64,000 nt of DNA, taken from Cordilura impudica. Taxonomy: Eukaryota > Arthropoda > Insecta > Diptera > Scathophagidae. Location of the stretch: assembly GCA_963682025.1 (NCBI GenBank), contig OY821521.1:101175354-101239353 (forward strand), in the 5' to 3' direction. A program made the position numbers and the translations under genes. This document shows positions 11,490 to 23,276 of the stretch, piece by piece (position 1 is the first letter of the stretch; each line of letters begins with the position of its first letter). The notes under the pieces were generated by a model. It saw only the letters and a program-made list of their open reading frames with translations. It was not told the DNA's origin and did no database searches.

Positions 11490-12733
11490 TTAATTTTTAA
11501 TTTTAAATTTTAAATTTTTAATTTTTAATTTTTTATTTTTAATTTTTAATTTTTAATTTTTAATTTTTAATTTTTAATTTTTAATTTTTAATTTTTAATT
11601 TTTAATTTTTAATTTTTAATTTTTAATTTTTAATTTTTAATTTTTAATTTTTAATTTTTAATTTTTAATTTTTTAATTTTTAATTTTAAATTTTTAATTT
11701 TAAATTTTTAATTTTTAATTTTTAATTTTTATTTTTATTTTTAATTTTTAATTTTTAATTTTTAATTTTTAATTTTTAATTTTTAATTTTTAATTTTTAA
11801 TTTTTAATTTTTAAATTTTAATTTTTAATTTTTATTTTTTATTTTTTAATTTTTAATTTTTAATTTTTAATTTTTAATTTTTAATTTTTAATTTTTAATT
11901 TTTAATTTTTAATTTTTAATTTTTAATTTTTAATTTTTAATTTTTAATTTTTAATTTTTAATTTTTAATTTTTAATTTTTAATTTTTAATTTTTAATTTT
12001 TAATTTTTAATTTTTAATTTTTAATTTTTAATTTTTAATTTTTAATTTTTAATTTTTAATTTTTAATTTTTAATTTTTAATTTTTAATTTTTAATTTTTA
12101 ATTTTTAATTTTTAATTTTTAATTTTTAATTTTTAATTTTTAATTTTTAATTTTTAATTTTTAATTTTTAATTTTTAATTTTAATTTTTAATTTTTAATT
12201 TTTAATTTTTAATTTTTAATTTTTAATTTTTAATTTTTAATTTTTAATTTTTAATTTTTAATTTTTAATTTTTAATTTTTAATTTTTAATTTTTAATTTT
12301 TAATTTTTAATTTTTAATTTTTAATTTTTAATTTTTAATTTTTAATTTTTAATTTTTAATTTTTAATTTTTTATTTTTAATTTTTAATTTTTAATTTTAA
12401 ATTTTTAATTTTTAATTTTTAATTTTTAATTTTTAATTTTTAATTTTTAATTTTTTATTTATAATTTATAATTTTTAATTTTTAATTTTTAATTTTTAAT
12501 TTTTAATTTTTAATTTTTAATTTTTAATTTTTAATTTTTAATTTTTAATTTTTAATTTTTAATTTTTAATTTTTAATTTTTAATTTTTAATTTTTAATTT
12601 TTAATTTTTAATTTTTAGTTTTTAATATTTAATTTTTAATATTTAAATTTTATTTTAAATTTTTTATTTTTAATATTATTTTTTATTTTAAATATTTTAT
12701 TTTTAATTTTTAATATTTAGTTTTTAATTTTAG
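11490..12733. repeat. AATTTTT heptanucleotide array, about 1.24 kb
   Basis: There is near-perfect 7-bp periodicity (AATTTTT, roughly 175 units) with occasional 6- or 8-bp variants and more variation at both edges. It starts about 65 bp after the HINE-A 3' end at 11424 and ends about 55 bp before a TTAA-flanked MITE. It is a long microsatellite/minisatellite with no coding capacity. Its true length may be collapsed or expanded by assembly. Confidence 0.95.
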
Positions 12734-12790
12734 CGATAAAAAAATATGTGGGATTTCTTGCTTAGGCCAATGTGACACGTGCAGTATTAA

Positions 12791-13279
12791 GGTGCTATTA
12801 CATGATGTGTTTTTTACATATGTACTGTCAAATTTTCCCACAACAAAAGTTGTACACATCGTGTGATACATATGAAACATTGTTTATGTACAGTACATGA
12901 AGAAAGTCAAATGAACATTTTTCAATTAGAACAGGTTCTATTTTTGCATGACAAACATATGAAAATACAACACTGCTTGTGGCGAAAGAAACACAGAGTA
13001 AATTATAAAGATTAATATTGAAAGAAAAATAAATTGTTCAATATTAATTAACAATTAAAAAATATATAACTTTTTTTCACAATAAATTTTTGTAAATTCA
13101 CAAATTAAATCAGCTGTTGTTTACATTTAGAGGTTATGTCAGACGGAAATACATATGCACGTGTGATAGCAAAAATTATGAATCGTATGTAAAAGACAAT
13201 TTTGACAGACATGAGGAATTTCATATGGATAAAAAAAGTGACAGTACATATGTAAAAAACACATCATGTAATAGCACCT
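12791..13279. mobile_element. TTAA-flanked MITE, well preserved
   Basis: Inverted repeats of about 40 bp begin GGTGCTATTACATGATGTG and are essentially perfect at both ends. TTAA flanks the element (12787-12790, 13280-13283), with one extra base at the right junction. The interior matches, inverted, the element at 3218-3716 (for example CAGCTGTTGTTTACATTTAG). It has no coding; an open frame starting in the right half is incidental. Confidence 0.8.
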
Positions 13280-13329
13280 TTAATACACACACAACTGCAA
13301 TGACTTCAACAATAAGAAGAATTACAACA

Positions 13330-13496
13330 TATGTGACCTACCCCGAGAAAAGGGACCTAGTATGTGAAAATTAAGTTTTGAGAAAAAAAAAACGCATTTA
13401 AAGTTTCTACACCCTTTTAGGTAACAGAATCCACCGTTTTTGATACAACCCGTTTTTTGACACACTAGGTCCCTTTTCGCGGAGAAGGTCACATAT
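13330..13496. repeat. Short foldback (imperfect inverted repeat)
   Basis: The arms at 13330-13366 and 13460-13496 are about 37 bp each and share GAAAAGGGACCTAGT with its complement, separated by about 93 bp. It could be a miniature foldback element or part of the adjoining HINE-A-like repeat. Confidence 0.6.
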
Positions 13497-13499
13497 AGA

Positions 13500-13824
13500 A
13501 CATATCTTAAGAAAAACCAGAAACATACTGAAAAATTTTATATTTGCAAGAGTATTTTAAAAGTTTCATTCATATCTCGTGACCCCTTTAAGCGAATTTG
13601 ACGATTTTAAGCAGCAGCTCCTTTGGGATGTTATTAAATGATTTTATACAGAAACGAACGGTCTAGCTAAGATATTGACGGCGTGGTCGTGATTTCCACA
13701 ACATCCCTTGTTATAGTGATCAAGAAAATATATGGTTTTGGGGTCTCCGGAATTTATTTCGATGCGTTACAAACGGAATGACAAACCTAAATATATCCTC
13801 TGTCACTGAGGTGTGGAGGGTATA
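13500..13824 (-). mobile_element. Diverged HINE-A 5' part
   Basis: Read on the minus strand it begins TATACCCTCCACACC with a weak hairpin. It then follows the HINE-A order: TTTGTCATTCCGTTTGTAA, ...CCCCAAAACC..., and GGAAATCACGACC. The GTCY tract is lost. The 3' end is not identified. Confidence 0.6.
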
Positions 13825-14637
13825 ATAACAAGACTTAAAAGTATTAATTTTTATGCTGTTGACAAAACAATGTAATCCTTTACCATACAATAACACTGTA
13901 GTATTAGTATAGGTATAAGCAAATTTTATGTGTTCTTTAGCAAGATTAACGCTAGCTAGACGATTTTTCTCTTATTAGTGGTTTCCTCATAGGACGATAA
14001 CAACCAAGATCATCCTAAACTGCTCGTCGGTTTTACTTTCAGACTTCTTTTGAGTATCATTTTTGAACATTTTTAAACACTATTTATATTACATTATACT
14101 GTCTTTGACGCATTTTATGGGGCCTGCGCCACAAAATGAATTTATGGTGTATTCATAGAATATTTCCACAAATATTCTTTTGCTTACGACCAATACTAAA
14201 ATCATCTATTATTATGGCTTTTAACTCTTCATAAAACTTTATTTTTGTCATTATTTTTTTATAACTGAAAGAAAACGTCAGGATCTGTAAATATTTAAAT
14301 AATGGTTAAGACGTTTTACATTTTCTTTCACACTTTCTTTTATTTTTATTGTTTTAATAAACTCTTTTAAAGAAGTTTAAAAGTTTCCACTGTTTTGGCA
14401 TCACTAAAAAATATTTATTTTTTCTTTTATCTATTTTTCATGTATTTTTTGTAACAAATTTATTATCTTTCAATAGAGAACACACCAAAGAGTGATTAAA
14501 AAAAATACATAATTTTAGGACAAAACACGAAATTACTGAAAAACAAAATTGAAAAATTTACAATTTTGAAAAAGTTTCCAATATAATGCCACCTACTAGA
14601 TTTAAGTACCAAGTTTTTATTCAAATGATAAAGTTAA
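13825..14637. other. No gene seen
   Basis: Only a short block (about 14366-14410, AAAAGTTTCCACTG...GGCATCACTAAAAA) is recognisable; it recurs near 7808 inside HINE-A. The rest is unassigned AT-rich DNA. Confidence 0.5.
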
Positions 14638-15075
14638 ACAAGTAAGAAAATTATAGTCGTGCGTTTAGAGACCCCATCTCTCAGGCCCAACTAGCTGGAT
14701 ATAGAAAATAAGCATAAACCAAATTTGAGTGGGATTTTTATTAATTTTTTTGGCTGCAGATATGAAAAAGTTCATATCGGATGCTATATCTATATGGGGA
14801 CTAAGCCCAAAAATGGACCGATCTTGACCATGTTTGGTAAAGTCTCTTGTATTTTGCAAAAATATATACAAACTAAATTTGAGAAGAATCAGTGCAATAT
14901 TTTTGTTTTTTTATAGATTTAAGTGAAGATCGGGAAGCAGCTCTATATGGGGCCCTTGATTAAGAATTGTCCCATAGGGATCATTTTTGGACTACTCATT
15001 AATGGATGTAATAAACGCATACAAACCAAATTTGAGTAAGATCCCCATACAAATGACCCCTATGAAATCGACATA
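14638..15075 (-). mobile_element. HINE-B 3' part
   Basis: The plus strand starts ACAAGTAAGAAAATTATAGTC, the complement of the HINE-B 3' end, and continues through the family interior. The second half of the hairpin palindrome is deleted. The 5' third of the element is replaced at about 15075 by a Helitron fragment. Confidence 0.75.
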
Positions 15076-15200
15076 TATAAAGCCGCTAACCGGCTAAAAA
15101 GAAATACCTCTCAAATAATATACGTTTGACCAAAATCGGGATAAAACTGTAGAACAAAATTCCGATCACAAGAAATCGCCTAGCCTATTAATATTATAGA
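15076..15200 (-). mobile_element. 5' fragment of small canonical Helitron
   Basis: On the minus strand it starts TCTATAATATTAATAGGC, preceded by A. This is the same 5'-TC end as the element at 22849-23222. It keeps GATTTCTTGTGA and TTTATCCCGATTTTGG. The 3' hairpin and CTAG end are missing. Confidence 0.65.
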
Positions 15201-15540
15201 TATTTATCGGAATGCCAGTCATAGCAATTAATTTATTAAGAATGAATTAAAAGAAAGAAGAATTAAAGAAACTAAAATTTAAACAAATCACTTGAATTAA
15301 GTCTTTGTGAAGATTTCTTTAAAGTGAACCATATTATAACTTTTTCTTTGCTTCAACCTAACCAGATAATCATCCATAAATTTACTTTTCAAATGAACAG
15401 AGTATATCTATGATATCTATACTGTATTTACGGTTTCGGAAATAATTTTGCCCAGCTTCATAAAATTATTAGTTTGTGATACGTGGCTTTAGTTATAATT
15501 TGTCAACATTTTTCTGTATAATTAATTAATATCGATTAAA

Positions 15541-16216
15541 CGAGGGCAGATCAATAAGTCCGTGACATTTAGAATGAAACACAGTTTTTTTTTTTGGAAA
15601 AAAAAAATATTTTTCAACATAATCTCCTTTTAGCTCAATACACTTAGTCCAACGTTTCTTCAATTTTTGTATCCCTTCCAAAAAATAGGATTTTACGAGG
15701 TCCATAAAATAGGCATTTGTTTGATCAATAATTTCATCGTTGGAGTTAAATCCCTTTCCACCGAGCCATTTCTTTAGTTTTGGAAATAGGAAATAATCAC
15801 AGACAGCTTTCCTAAACCCAACTGATCATTTAAAATCGAAACCACACTGCCATATGAAATTCCTACGGCATCAACAGTGTCACGCACTTTTACTCTTCGA
15901 TCGGCCAACCATTTTTTACCATTGAAATCGATGGTGCAGAGGCCCCATAGTATTTATCAAGCTTTTCCTTGGTTTGATTGACGGTTTTTTCCGCAAAAAA
16001 TAATGTTTAATGAGCACTCGAAATTCACTTTTTTCCATTTAAAAAAAACCACGAGGTTGTATGTTTTGAATAGCTGTTAAATGCAAAGTAAATGGCGGAA
16101 CTTGCTCAAAATTTTACAGTAGTCTACTAACAGATGGTACTTGATGGGAGCAGTGTTGCATTTCATATAGCCACGAGGGAAGTTCGAAAAGTCACGGACT
16201 GATTGATCCGCCCTCG
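15541..16216 (-). mobile_element. Internally deleted mariner element
   Basis: 26-bp terminal inverted repeats (15541-15566, 16191-16216) have two mismatches and begin CGAGGGC. TA follows the right end directly; at the left, TA lies two bases outside. The length is 676 bp, against about 1.3 kb for full mariners. The coding remnant is on the minus strand. Confidence 0.85.
15575..16038 (-). pseudogene. Mariner transposase with core deleted
   Basis: Starting at the ATG at 16038, the frame begins MEKSEFRVLIKHYFLRKK. After a frame change it continues through KEKLDKYYGASAPSISMV and RVKVRDTVDAVGISYGSVV, the N-terminal helix-turn-helix region of mariner transposases. It then jumps to a C-terminal part containing YFLFPKLKKWLGG and QKLKKRWTKCIELKGDYVEK. 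The region with the catalytic aspartates is missing and stops are present. It is a classic non-autonomous derivative, movable only by a transposase recognising its ends. Confidence 0.85.
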
Positions 16217-16984
16217 TAATGATAAATTTTCGTTTTCCAAATTATAAAATTCCTTAAAGCCAATAATCAATAGTTTTCCATTCTACTGAAACGATTATAA
16301 TTTATATATTAATCAAAATTTTGATGAAAATAGGTTTAATAAAATCTTTGATTAACAAAATATTTAATTTTTAAACTGTTTTGTCTGCATGCCAATAACT
16401 TTGTAAAAGACCCGCAATTTTATGTTTTTGTTTTTCAGTCTCTTCTTTGTGACCAAGATCATTAATGACCAATGGGTCTGTATGTGTGTGTGTGTGGTGT
16501 AAGTAAGGTGTATAATATTCATTATTTTAACATTTTCAAAATCCTTGTTATCAAGATTTGTATTATTTCATTTATATAAAAAAAACGAACTTGGCCGTAT
16601 ATTCAAAAGTAAACAACATTGCCAAAGCAGTAAAGTTGTGGAGAAAATTGTTTTTATTTTTTTTTTTTGCAACTTTCGTTTTGCATGTTATTTTGTCAGT
16701 TCAATGTTAAACCTTTTTGACATGCATTGTTAAGGATATTATTTGGCTTTCGAATTAAAATAGTATGGAAAGGGAAAGTTGAAAGATGCGTGTACATAAT
16801 TTAAAAATATCAGATGCGCGTAAAACTCAAGATGTGACACAAAGATTTGTTCAATTCATTTAGAAAGATGAAAATCCAAATTATTAATTACTGAGTTAAA
16901 TTTATCACATAATTTACACTTCTAATTGATATTATCCTCATTTTGGTCAGAGTTGCGATGTATGTGGTGTATGTTGCAACTCAA
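16217..16984. other. No gene seen
   Basis: Unassigned AT-rich DNA with a short TGTGTGTG run near 16480. A short open frame at 16545-16733 resembles nothing I know. Confidence 0.5.
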
Positions 16985-17600
16985 ATCCATTATACTCTAT
17001 AGAACTATGTGGTGAGTGTCTAACGAGTTTGGGCTGATGTTTGTAACTATATTAAACCGATAGACTCAGAATCTATTTCTGAGTCGATTTAACAATGACG
17101 TTCATCCGTCTGTCTATCTGTTGTCTGTCTGTCCGTCTGTTTGTAAATGTAACCCTTGTATTCAAACTATACATTTTCATCAACTGTCATGCCGACTAAA
17201 CTGGTCGTGAAGTTCAGATTATCGCATATATATATATATATATATATGCCTATTACACCCACTAATCAGTGGACCAAAAAAACCCTCTATGACAATTTTT
17301 AGTCACACTCCCCACATAAAGCCGACCTATACATAAAGCTATCAAAAAATAAAAATATTGCATAGCATTTTTAAACTTTGTTTATATATGTTTACTAAAT
17401 ACGGTGATGATCGGTCTATTTTGTTACCTGGTTCCCATATAGAAATAACATCAGATATAAATTTATATAGCTTATAAAAATTTTTTGTTAACGTCATTAC
17501 CAAAATTTTTCCAATTCTCTTTATGCAATATCATTAGTCGACCGTTAAGTCGACTTTGAAAATAATTTTGGGTCGATAGGCGTAATAAAATTTGGGTCTA
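16985..17600 (+). mobile_element. Decayed HINE-B
   Basis: It keeps the order CTATAGAACTATGTGGTG, GCTGATGTTTGTAAC, TGAGTCGATTTAACAATG, and a GTCTGTCC tract (about 17108-17145). Interior sequence similar to other copies is interrupted by a TA microsatellite near 17229-17248. The ends are eroded. Confidence 0.6.
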
Positions 17601-18049
17601 TTCATTATATATACCACAGAGTCGTATATAAATGTAATAAGAAATTAACAGAGTAATTCGATTATTTTCTCAAAATTTATTTTTGATATCTAAATTATAT
17701 ATAAAAAAATAAATTGCTATTCACATGTAGGTTTTAGACTCGTAAACTATTTAAGCCATTTAATTTTTAAAAATTTTTTTTATTATGTTCTGTTGAGGCT
17801 TTAAGGTATAGTTTAGCTTGGTTTTGATTAGTGGGTGTAACACCCCCAAGACAAACCACATAAAAAGTATGTATTTATTATTATACGTGTAGAGTATCAG
17901 AGCTTTAATATTTTTCTCTCATAAGATATATTTAAATACGGTTAGCGGAGTAAAAAATTTGCGAGATCGGACAACAGGGCGTGGCATATCCCATACAAAG
18001 TAAATATTAATCATCAGATGTATAGAGTACCACAGGGCGGCACATAAAT
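17601..18049. other. Unassigned, with GGGCGTGGCA-type repeat words
   Basis: The segment near 17950-18010 (GAGATCGGACAACAGGGCGTGGCA) resembles words at 18440 and 35460-35760. It probably belongs to another eroded HINE subfamily. No coding is seen. Confidence 0.35.
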
Positions 18050-18390
18050 AACGTTATGATTTTATTAGCTTTGAAAAACTTGGGAAAATTATGATGCAAA
18101 GACTCAGCACAGAACAAAGAACCAAAGTTGTTCAAATATATTTTTAAAGCCCCCCCCCCCCCCCCATTCGATTATTCAGACACAAAGATCATATCGAAAT
18201 TGCTTTCATGTACGAAATACCTCAAACAATTTACTGACTGATTCAACGTTTTCGGCAACAAGTGGCTATCTGTGAATATTGTTATGGTGCAGAAAATATT
18301 AAGGAAAACCCTGAATCTTCCTCTTGGCGATGTTCTCACCAGTTGGTAATTTCTAGGCGGTCTTTGCAAAGATTCAATTAGTTCAACGAG
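18050..18390 (+). pseudogene. Tc1/mariner-type transposase N-terminal relic
   Basis: The reading begins QRLSTEQRTKVVQIYF, then, after a run of 16 C (18150-18165), continues SIIQTQRSYRNCFHVRN. Beyond a frame change, ENIKENPESSSWRC and SRRSLQRF fit the DNA-binding region of IS630/Tc1/mariner transposases. It is broken by frame changes, and the catalytic domain is absent. A sister relic lies at 54320-54620. Confidence 0.6.
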
Positions 18391-19407
18391 TTTACTTATG
18401 CGCCACTCGATAATTAATGGTTGTAATCGTACCTAAATTGGTGAGCGTGGCACATGACATACAATGGGGTATGCTATGATAGTGAGAGTCTTGAGAGTCC
18501 ATAGATAAATAATGTAAGTAGTAGAGTAAAATATGGGCTCGATTGCACTAATGGACCTTATATAAAAATCATCATATTGCAAAAATATTGTCGTGTAAAT
18601 CCATGTAAAATCTGTTTATTAAAGAATTTATGCCAGTCGATCTACAAAGTTCGAAAGGATTCGTTAAAACAAGTACAAAAATATCCTAATATATTAATGT
18701 TTAATGAGATTTATAAATAATTATTTGCAAAAACTCAATGTACTTATAACTACATATTACTTTTTTTTTCTTTGTATTTATAAAGAACATTCAGAAAATT
18801 TCACTTTCTTACATTTACTGTTTTAACTAAATATGTAAACTTAACAATGTTTATCTAGGAAACCTCATACTATTGTTGAATAATTCAAAAAATATACATA
18901 CGGGTATATCAAAAGGCACTCTATTAAAACTATGTACGGTTCTTAGATTTAATTAAACATAAAGTAATTTATAATGCTCTTAATAGATTAATGTGAAAAT
19001 ACCGTTGAGTTTAACAAAGAAGAAAAAACTTTTAATGAGATGATTTACACATAAATGGTAGAAAATTACACGTATTAACCTCCCAAGGTTTTGATTGAAA
19101 GGTATACTCGTATGTAGACGAGTACGTAGTATTTCTGGAGTTATATGTATTAATTTGAATATTTACAATTCATACATTCACAAGTATAGAATTATTTAAA
19201 AATAACGACACTACCGATATTGGATGAAATAGAAAGTGGAAAATTTGACAGCTTTTTTATGTTTTTAATCTATAGGACCAGATGTTCCCTTTTAATTATA
19301 ATGCACTACCTATCATAAGTTGCCTTTAACTGGTCAGTAAAATCTTTGTCCTTCCTAATGAAACTTAAAATGTTGAATTTAACTTTGGCAGTCTAAACCC
19401 ATTAGTC
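18391..19407. other. No gene seen
   Basis: AT-rich DNA. A short HINE-like phrase (GGTGAGCGTGGCAC...) lies near 18440. Nothing else is recognisable. Confidence 0.5.
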
Positions 19408-19583
19408 TGTATAATTATACTCTATAGCATCTTGTATCCAGGTTATGATGAGAATATACTGATGTTTGTAACCCATATTTAATTAAAGATTAAGTCAGAA
19501 TCTGCTTGTTCTTCCATTTAAAACTTTTTCTCAAACTATAGGCCGCATAAATTTGGATGAATATATGTATATGTATATGTGTA

Positions 19584-19640
<57 letters not shown>
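19408..19640 (+). mobile_element. HINE-B 5' remnant ending in a TA microsatellite
   Basis: TTATACTCTATAGCATC...ACTGATGTTTGTAAC...AAGTCAGAATCTG follows the HINE-B 5' region. It continues into TATG repeats and about 50 bp of perfect TA repeats (19590-19640). Confidence 0.5.
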
Positions 19641-19644
<4 letters not shown>

Positions 19645-21469
19645 GTGGTCACAAGCATTAACCGAATAAATCGAAAATCGTGCTTTCGAGAAAAATAACT
19701 TTTTATATAAATGTAATGGGACTTCATTACGACTTAGGTCAGTATTTTTTCATTAATAACTTTTTTAGAAACAGTCCACATTTCACGTAAATATAACGCG
19801 TTGTTAGTAGAATATGAAATCATCATTAGGTGGTTATATGAAAAACTAGTTCGTAGTTCTTTAGAAGAAAAAAAATAGTATATATGGTTGGGAAACTCTG
19901 TCTTTTACAATCTTATCTATTATTTTGCACTCAAATATTATTGCAATATTATATGACGACGAAGGTGGAACAATAGATTTAAGTTTGTTGTTTATGATTT
20001 AAAACAATCCCTGAAGATGATATTCAAAGAATATCGAAATATTGGATTTAATAAATAACTTTTGTCAAAATCAGACCTCGAGCTCAAATATTTAATTTCT
20101 TATATATTTATTTAGTTAGATCGTAATTTATCTACAAGAGAAGTGTTTAATCAGATATTTTTTTTCATATTAACACAAACAAATATAAATAATAAAAATA
20201 TTTGTGTATATTTGGAGAAAATTTTTCTGTTTTTTTTTTTATTCTTCCACATTAATATTTGTATAAATTATTAAGTTTAACCGCATCGCATGGTTTATTT
20301 TATAAGTAGAAAAAAGTCAATATTAGTTTAGCCATCGACATAATTTGAAGATGCTTCCAAATGTTTAACATATTTAAGTAGTTGGAAAAATCTTTAAAGA
20401 AATTCACCTAAACACTTTGGAATGTACTTATGTTAACCTTTACATTAATAACTTTTTTATTTGTTACATTGCTGAAAGTAGAAAACAATAGATCATGTTA
20501 ATATATGTATGGTAAATACATATATTAAAAATATATCCGTAAATAAAATCATATATTGGACTGACTGGCATTTTTTTAATACTTCGCAGCTAAACAGGTT
20601 GACCCACTTGTAAACAACTTTTCCTTCCAAATATGCTAGTTAACAAAATGTTATTGAATAAATTGCGTGTGGTTTATAAGGTCATGTAAATATAAGCATT
20701 TTTGAAAAATTATGTGTAGAATTCCCAAAAGATCTATAATTTATTTAACAATAAATCGAAAGAGATTTAAGCACTTTCAATTTTACTTAGTGGAACACTA
20801 AAATAAAATAAGATTTACGAGTATTAATTAACAACAGGAACGAAGAGATTTTAAATATCCATTTCAAGTGTTTCCCGTTTAGCTCTTACTTCTTCATACA
20901 TTTTGAAACAAAAACAACTATACAAAAAAATTGGAGAAATATATTAAAAATCTTGTTCAACTTTAGATTATGCTATATACTCCAGGTCATGCCGAGTGTA
21001 TTTTACTGAATAATAATTGTTATGTATTTGGATAACTTAAAATCAAACTTTGCTAATGATCCAAAGTCCTTCTTTGAATTCGTACTTGTTAAATTCAAAT
21101 CTTCGTCGTTCCTGTACATAATGATTAGCCTTCATATTGCAAATATGTGTGCTGATTTTTTCCATTCCACGTATAGTAATGCTATACTTTAACAGTCACT
21201 AACGATCCATATTTAAAAAAAAGTTACATCAGTATCAAATATTACACTCTTTGATATGGAAACTGTTTTTAAGTCTCTGATTTAGTTTAAATGTTCATGC
21301 AATCCTGATGGTGTTCGTGCTTGTATTTTGAGAAATTGCGCTCAAATTCGAAGACGAGCATTTTCGACAGTCTTTTCCTACTTCTTGAAAAGAATCATTT
21401 ATCAATTATTATACCTTTGTACAAGTCAGATAGAAGGGAGAATGTATTTAAGTATTAGGGAATAGCAAA
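19641..21469. other. No gene seen; contains one notable hairpin
   Basis: Unassigned AT-rich DNA. At 20010-20046 the phrase CTGAAGATGATATTC AAA GAATATCGAAA forms a 7-bp stem between CTGAAGA and GAAA, reminiscent of retroelement tail or hammerhead-like motifs. No reverse transcriptase is recognisable next to it. Confidence 0.4.
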
Positions 21470-22640
21470 ACTAATGGAGAAACTTTTTACTGATTAACTG
21501 TTAAATCAACTAAAGTCGAATATGCCTTTATTTCAACATGGTTTTTTTAAAACAAGGTCAACAGTTACTAATCTTCTAAAATTTTCGACTAATGTCTTTG
21601 TCCGTAGGGAGCAGATGGTTGTGATACATACGAATTTTCGAAAAGGTTTTGATAGGATGGATCTTAATATTTTACTTCTCAAACTAGGACTCCTTGGCAT
21701 ACAAGTACCTGAATCTATTATTTTGTGAAGGGTTTTGTTTAGCAATATTGAATTAAGACTGTTAATTTTGACGTTCCCCTAAGGCTGTCATTTGCGTCCG
21801 TCATTGTTTTTAATATTCTTAAATAATCTTTTGACTGTAATTTCGAATTGCAAGATACTTATGTATGCAGATGATGTTAAGTTATTTCACAGTTCCAATG
21901 ACATAAATGGTCGGATTAGTCTTCAACGTGAACATGAATTATGTCATGTAAACTTGATGTCATGTGAACTTGATGGAACTGAATCTTAAGAAATATTAAC
22001 ATATCGAGGGTTTATATTCAAAAATTGCTTTAACAAAATTTTGGAGAAGAGCGAGGAACACCAATTTATTCATTAGATCTAAAAGTATTCATCGATCGGT
22101 TTAGTACAATATCTATTAAGAATTAATCCTACTATTGATGTTAAAAATTATATAAATAACAATTATCTTAGAGAATAGTTTTAAACCAAACAGAAATTAT
22201 ATTGTAAATTGCATATATCACTTTTGGAATATAAACCCTCGATATGGTGTTTTATAGAAGGCGGATAATTTCTAAAGAGCATTACATTAACGAATTAGTA
22301 TTGGAAACCGTTCAATGGATACGAAATTTTACTTCATTGGTCATATCAGTCTGATTGTTAATAAGACAAGATCTACTCGTTAAAAGACGGGCTAAGGAGT
22401 TTTCTGATCCGTATGTTATTAAACTGCTTTATGCGGCTCTTGTAAGACCAATTTTGGAATATGCATCAATAATATTGAACCCATATCATCAGGTCCACAC
22501 TAATGCAATTTAATCTATGCGGAAACAGTTTAGGTTTGAGTTATGATTACTTACCATCATCTGCTAATAGGCAAAACTGATTAGATTCCCTACTCATGAG
22601 ACCAGCATGCTGGGTGTTACCTTTGTACTCAACCTTGCTA
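21470..22640 (+). pseudogene. Non-LTR retrotransposon reverse transcriptase relic
   Basis: The reading QHGFFKTRSTVTNLLKFST, FRKGFDRMDLNILLLKLGLL, then a degraded PQG block and CKILMYADDVKLFHS gives RT fingers and palm. The catalytic YADD is intact at about 21865. The thumb side follows as FYRRRIISKEHY and RRAKEFSDPYVIKLLYAALV (about 22380-22460). Stops and frame changes are frequent; the endonuclease and 5' part are missing. The layout suits a Jockey/CR1-like LINE. A 239-bp MITE interrupts it. The minus-strand RT piece at 58913-59266 appears to be of the same family (shared NLMELNLN region). Confidence 0.8.
22004..22242. mobile_element. TA-flanked MITE inside the LINE relic
   Basis: The ends TCGAGGGTTTATATTC and its complement are perfect inverted repeats. 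TA flanks both sides (22002-22003, 22243-22244). Joining the LINE sequence across one TA gives the continuing reading MVFYRRRIISKEHY, so the insertion site is confirmed from the host. The TA target suggests a Tc1/mariner-type MITE. Confidence 0.8.
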
Positions 22641-22848
22641 ATACTTAGTTCACACTTAAGTGTTTAGCCAAATGTTTAGTGTTTATGCGATAAACGAGCC
22701 AATTTGAGATGTTCACCCATACATTTTTTCGTTTGGCTAAACATCTCAATTGGCATGATTAAATCTTAAACGTCTGAAAAAACGAAAATGCGCATGTTCA
22801 GTGCAATATTTCTCATTTTTGCCAAGTTGGCATCCTTGTTTTTTAACA
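22641..22848. repeat. Small inverted-repeat patch
   Basis: GCCAATTTGAGATGTT (near 22697) and AACATCTCAATTGGC (near 22740) are complementary, as are GTTTAGCCAAA and TTTGGCTAAAC. It is a possible foldback or tiny MITE with unclear borders. Confidence 0.4.
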
Positions 22849-23222
22849 TCTATAATATTAATAAGCAAGGCGATTTCTTGTGACAGATGTAAGTTTCACA
22901 GTTTTACCCCGATTTTGACAAGAAATTCATCATTTTAAAGGTATTTCTTTTTAGATGTTACCCAGATTTACAGATTTTCATCGTCTGGAATATTTTTTTG
23001 GAGTTACGATAGTTTAAAGTTGCTACTAACACATACATAATATTATACAATACTATGTGTGTGTTTATTAAATTTGTTAATGTGTTTGTGTTAATGTGTT
23101 GAGTTTGTTTTCTTCATTTAAAGTTAGTTGAATTGTGAAGCATACCTTTAGGGTCTTTATTAAATGAAAAAATTAAATTTCCTAGAATTTGTCCTCGAAT
23201 TTCGAGTGCTGGAATCTGCTAG
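22849..23222 (+). mobile_element. Small non-autonomous canonical Helitron
   Basis: The 5' end is TC (TCTATAATATTAATAAGC), preceded by A. The 3' end has the hairpin CTCGAATTTCGAG, then GGAATCTGCTAG, followed by T. A|TC...CTAG|T is the textbook Helitron signature without target duplication. At 374 bp it is non-coding. Relatives are at 15076-15200, 37029-37367 and 59267-59587. Confidence 0.85.
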
Positions 23223-23276
23223 TTACTATTAAAGTGGCATTACAATAAAAAATATATAATACAAAATAAAATACAA

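Noticed and set aside
13117..13374. 85-codon open frame
   Set aside because: It lies mostly within the TTAA MITE and runs out through its TIR; the composition is that of the repeat.
18150..18165. Run of 16 C as a functional site
   Set aside because: It interrupts the transposase relic; more likely slippage or a sequencing artefact.
19536..19727. 63-codon open frame rich in Tyr-Ile
   Set aside because: It is produced by the TA/TATG microsatellite.
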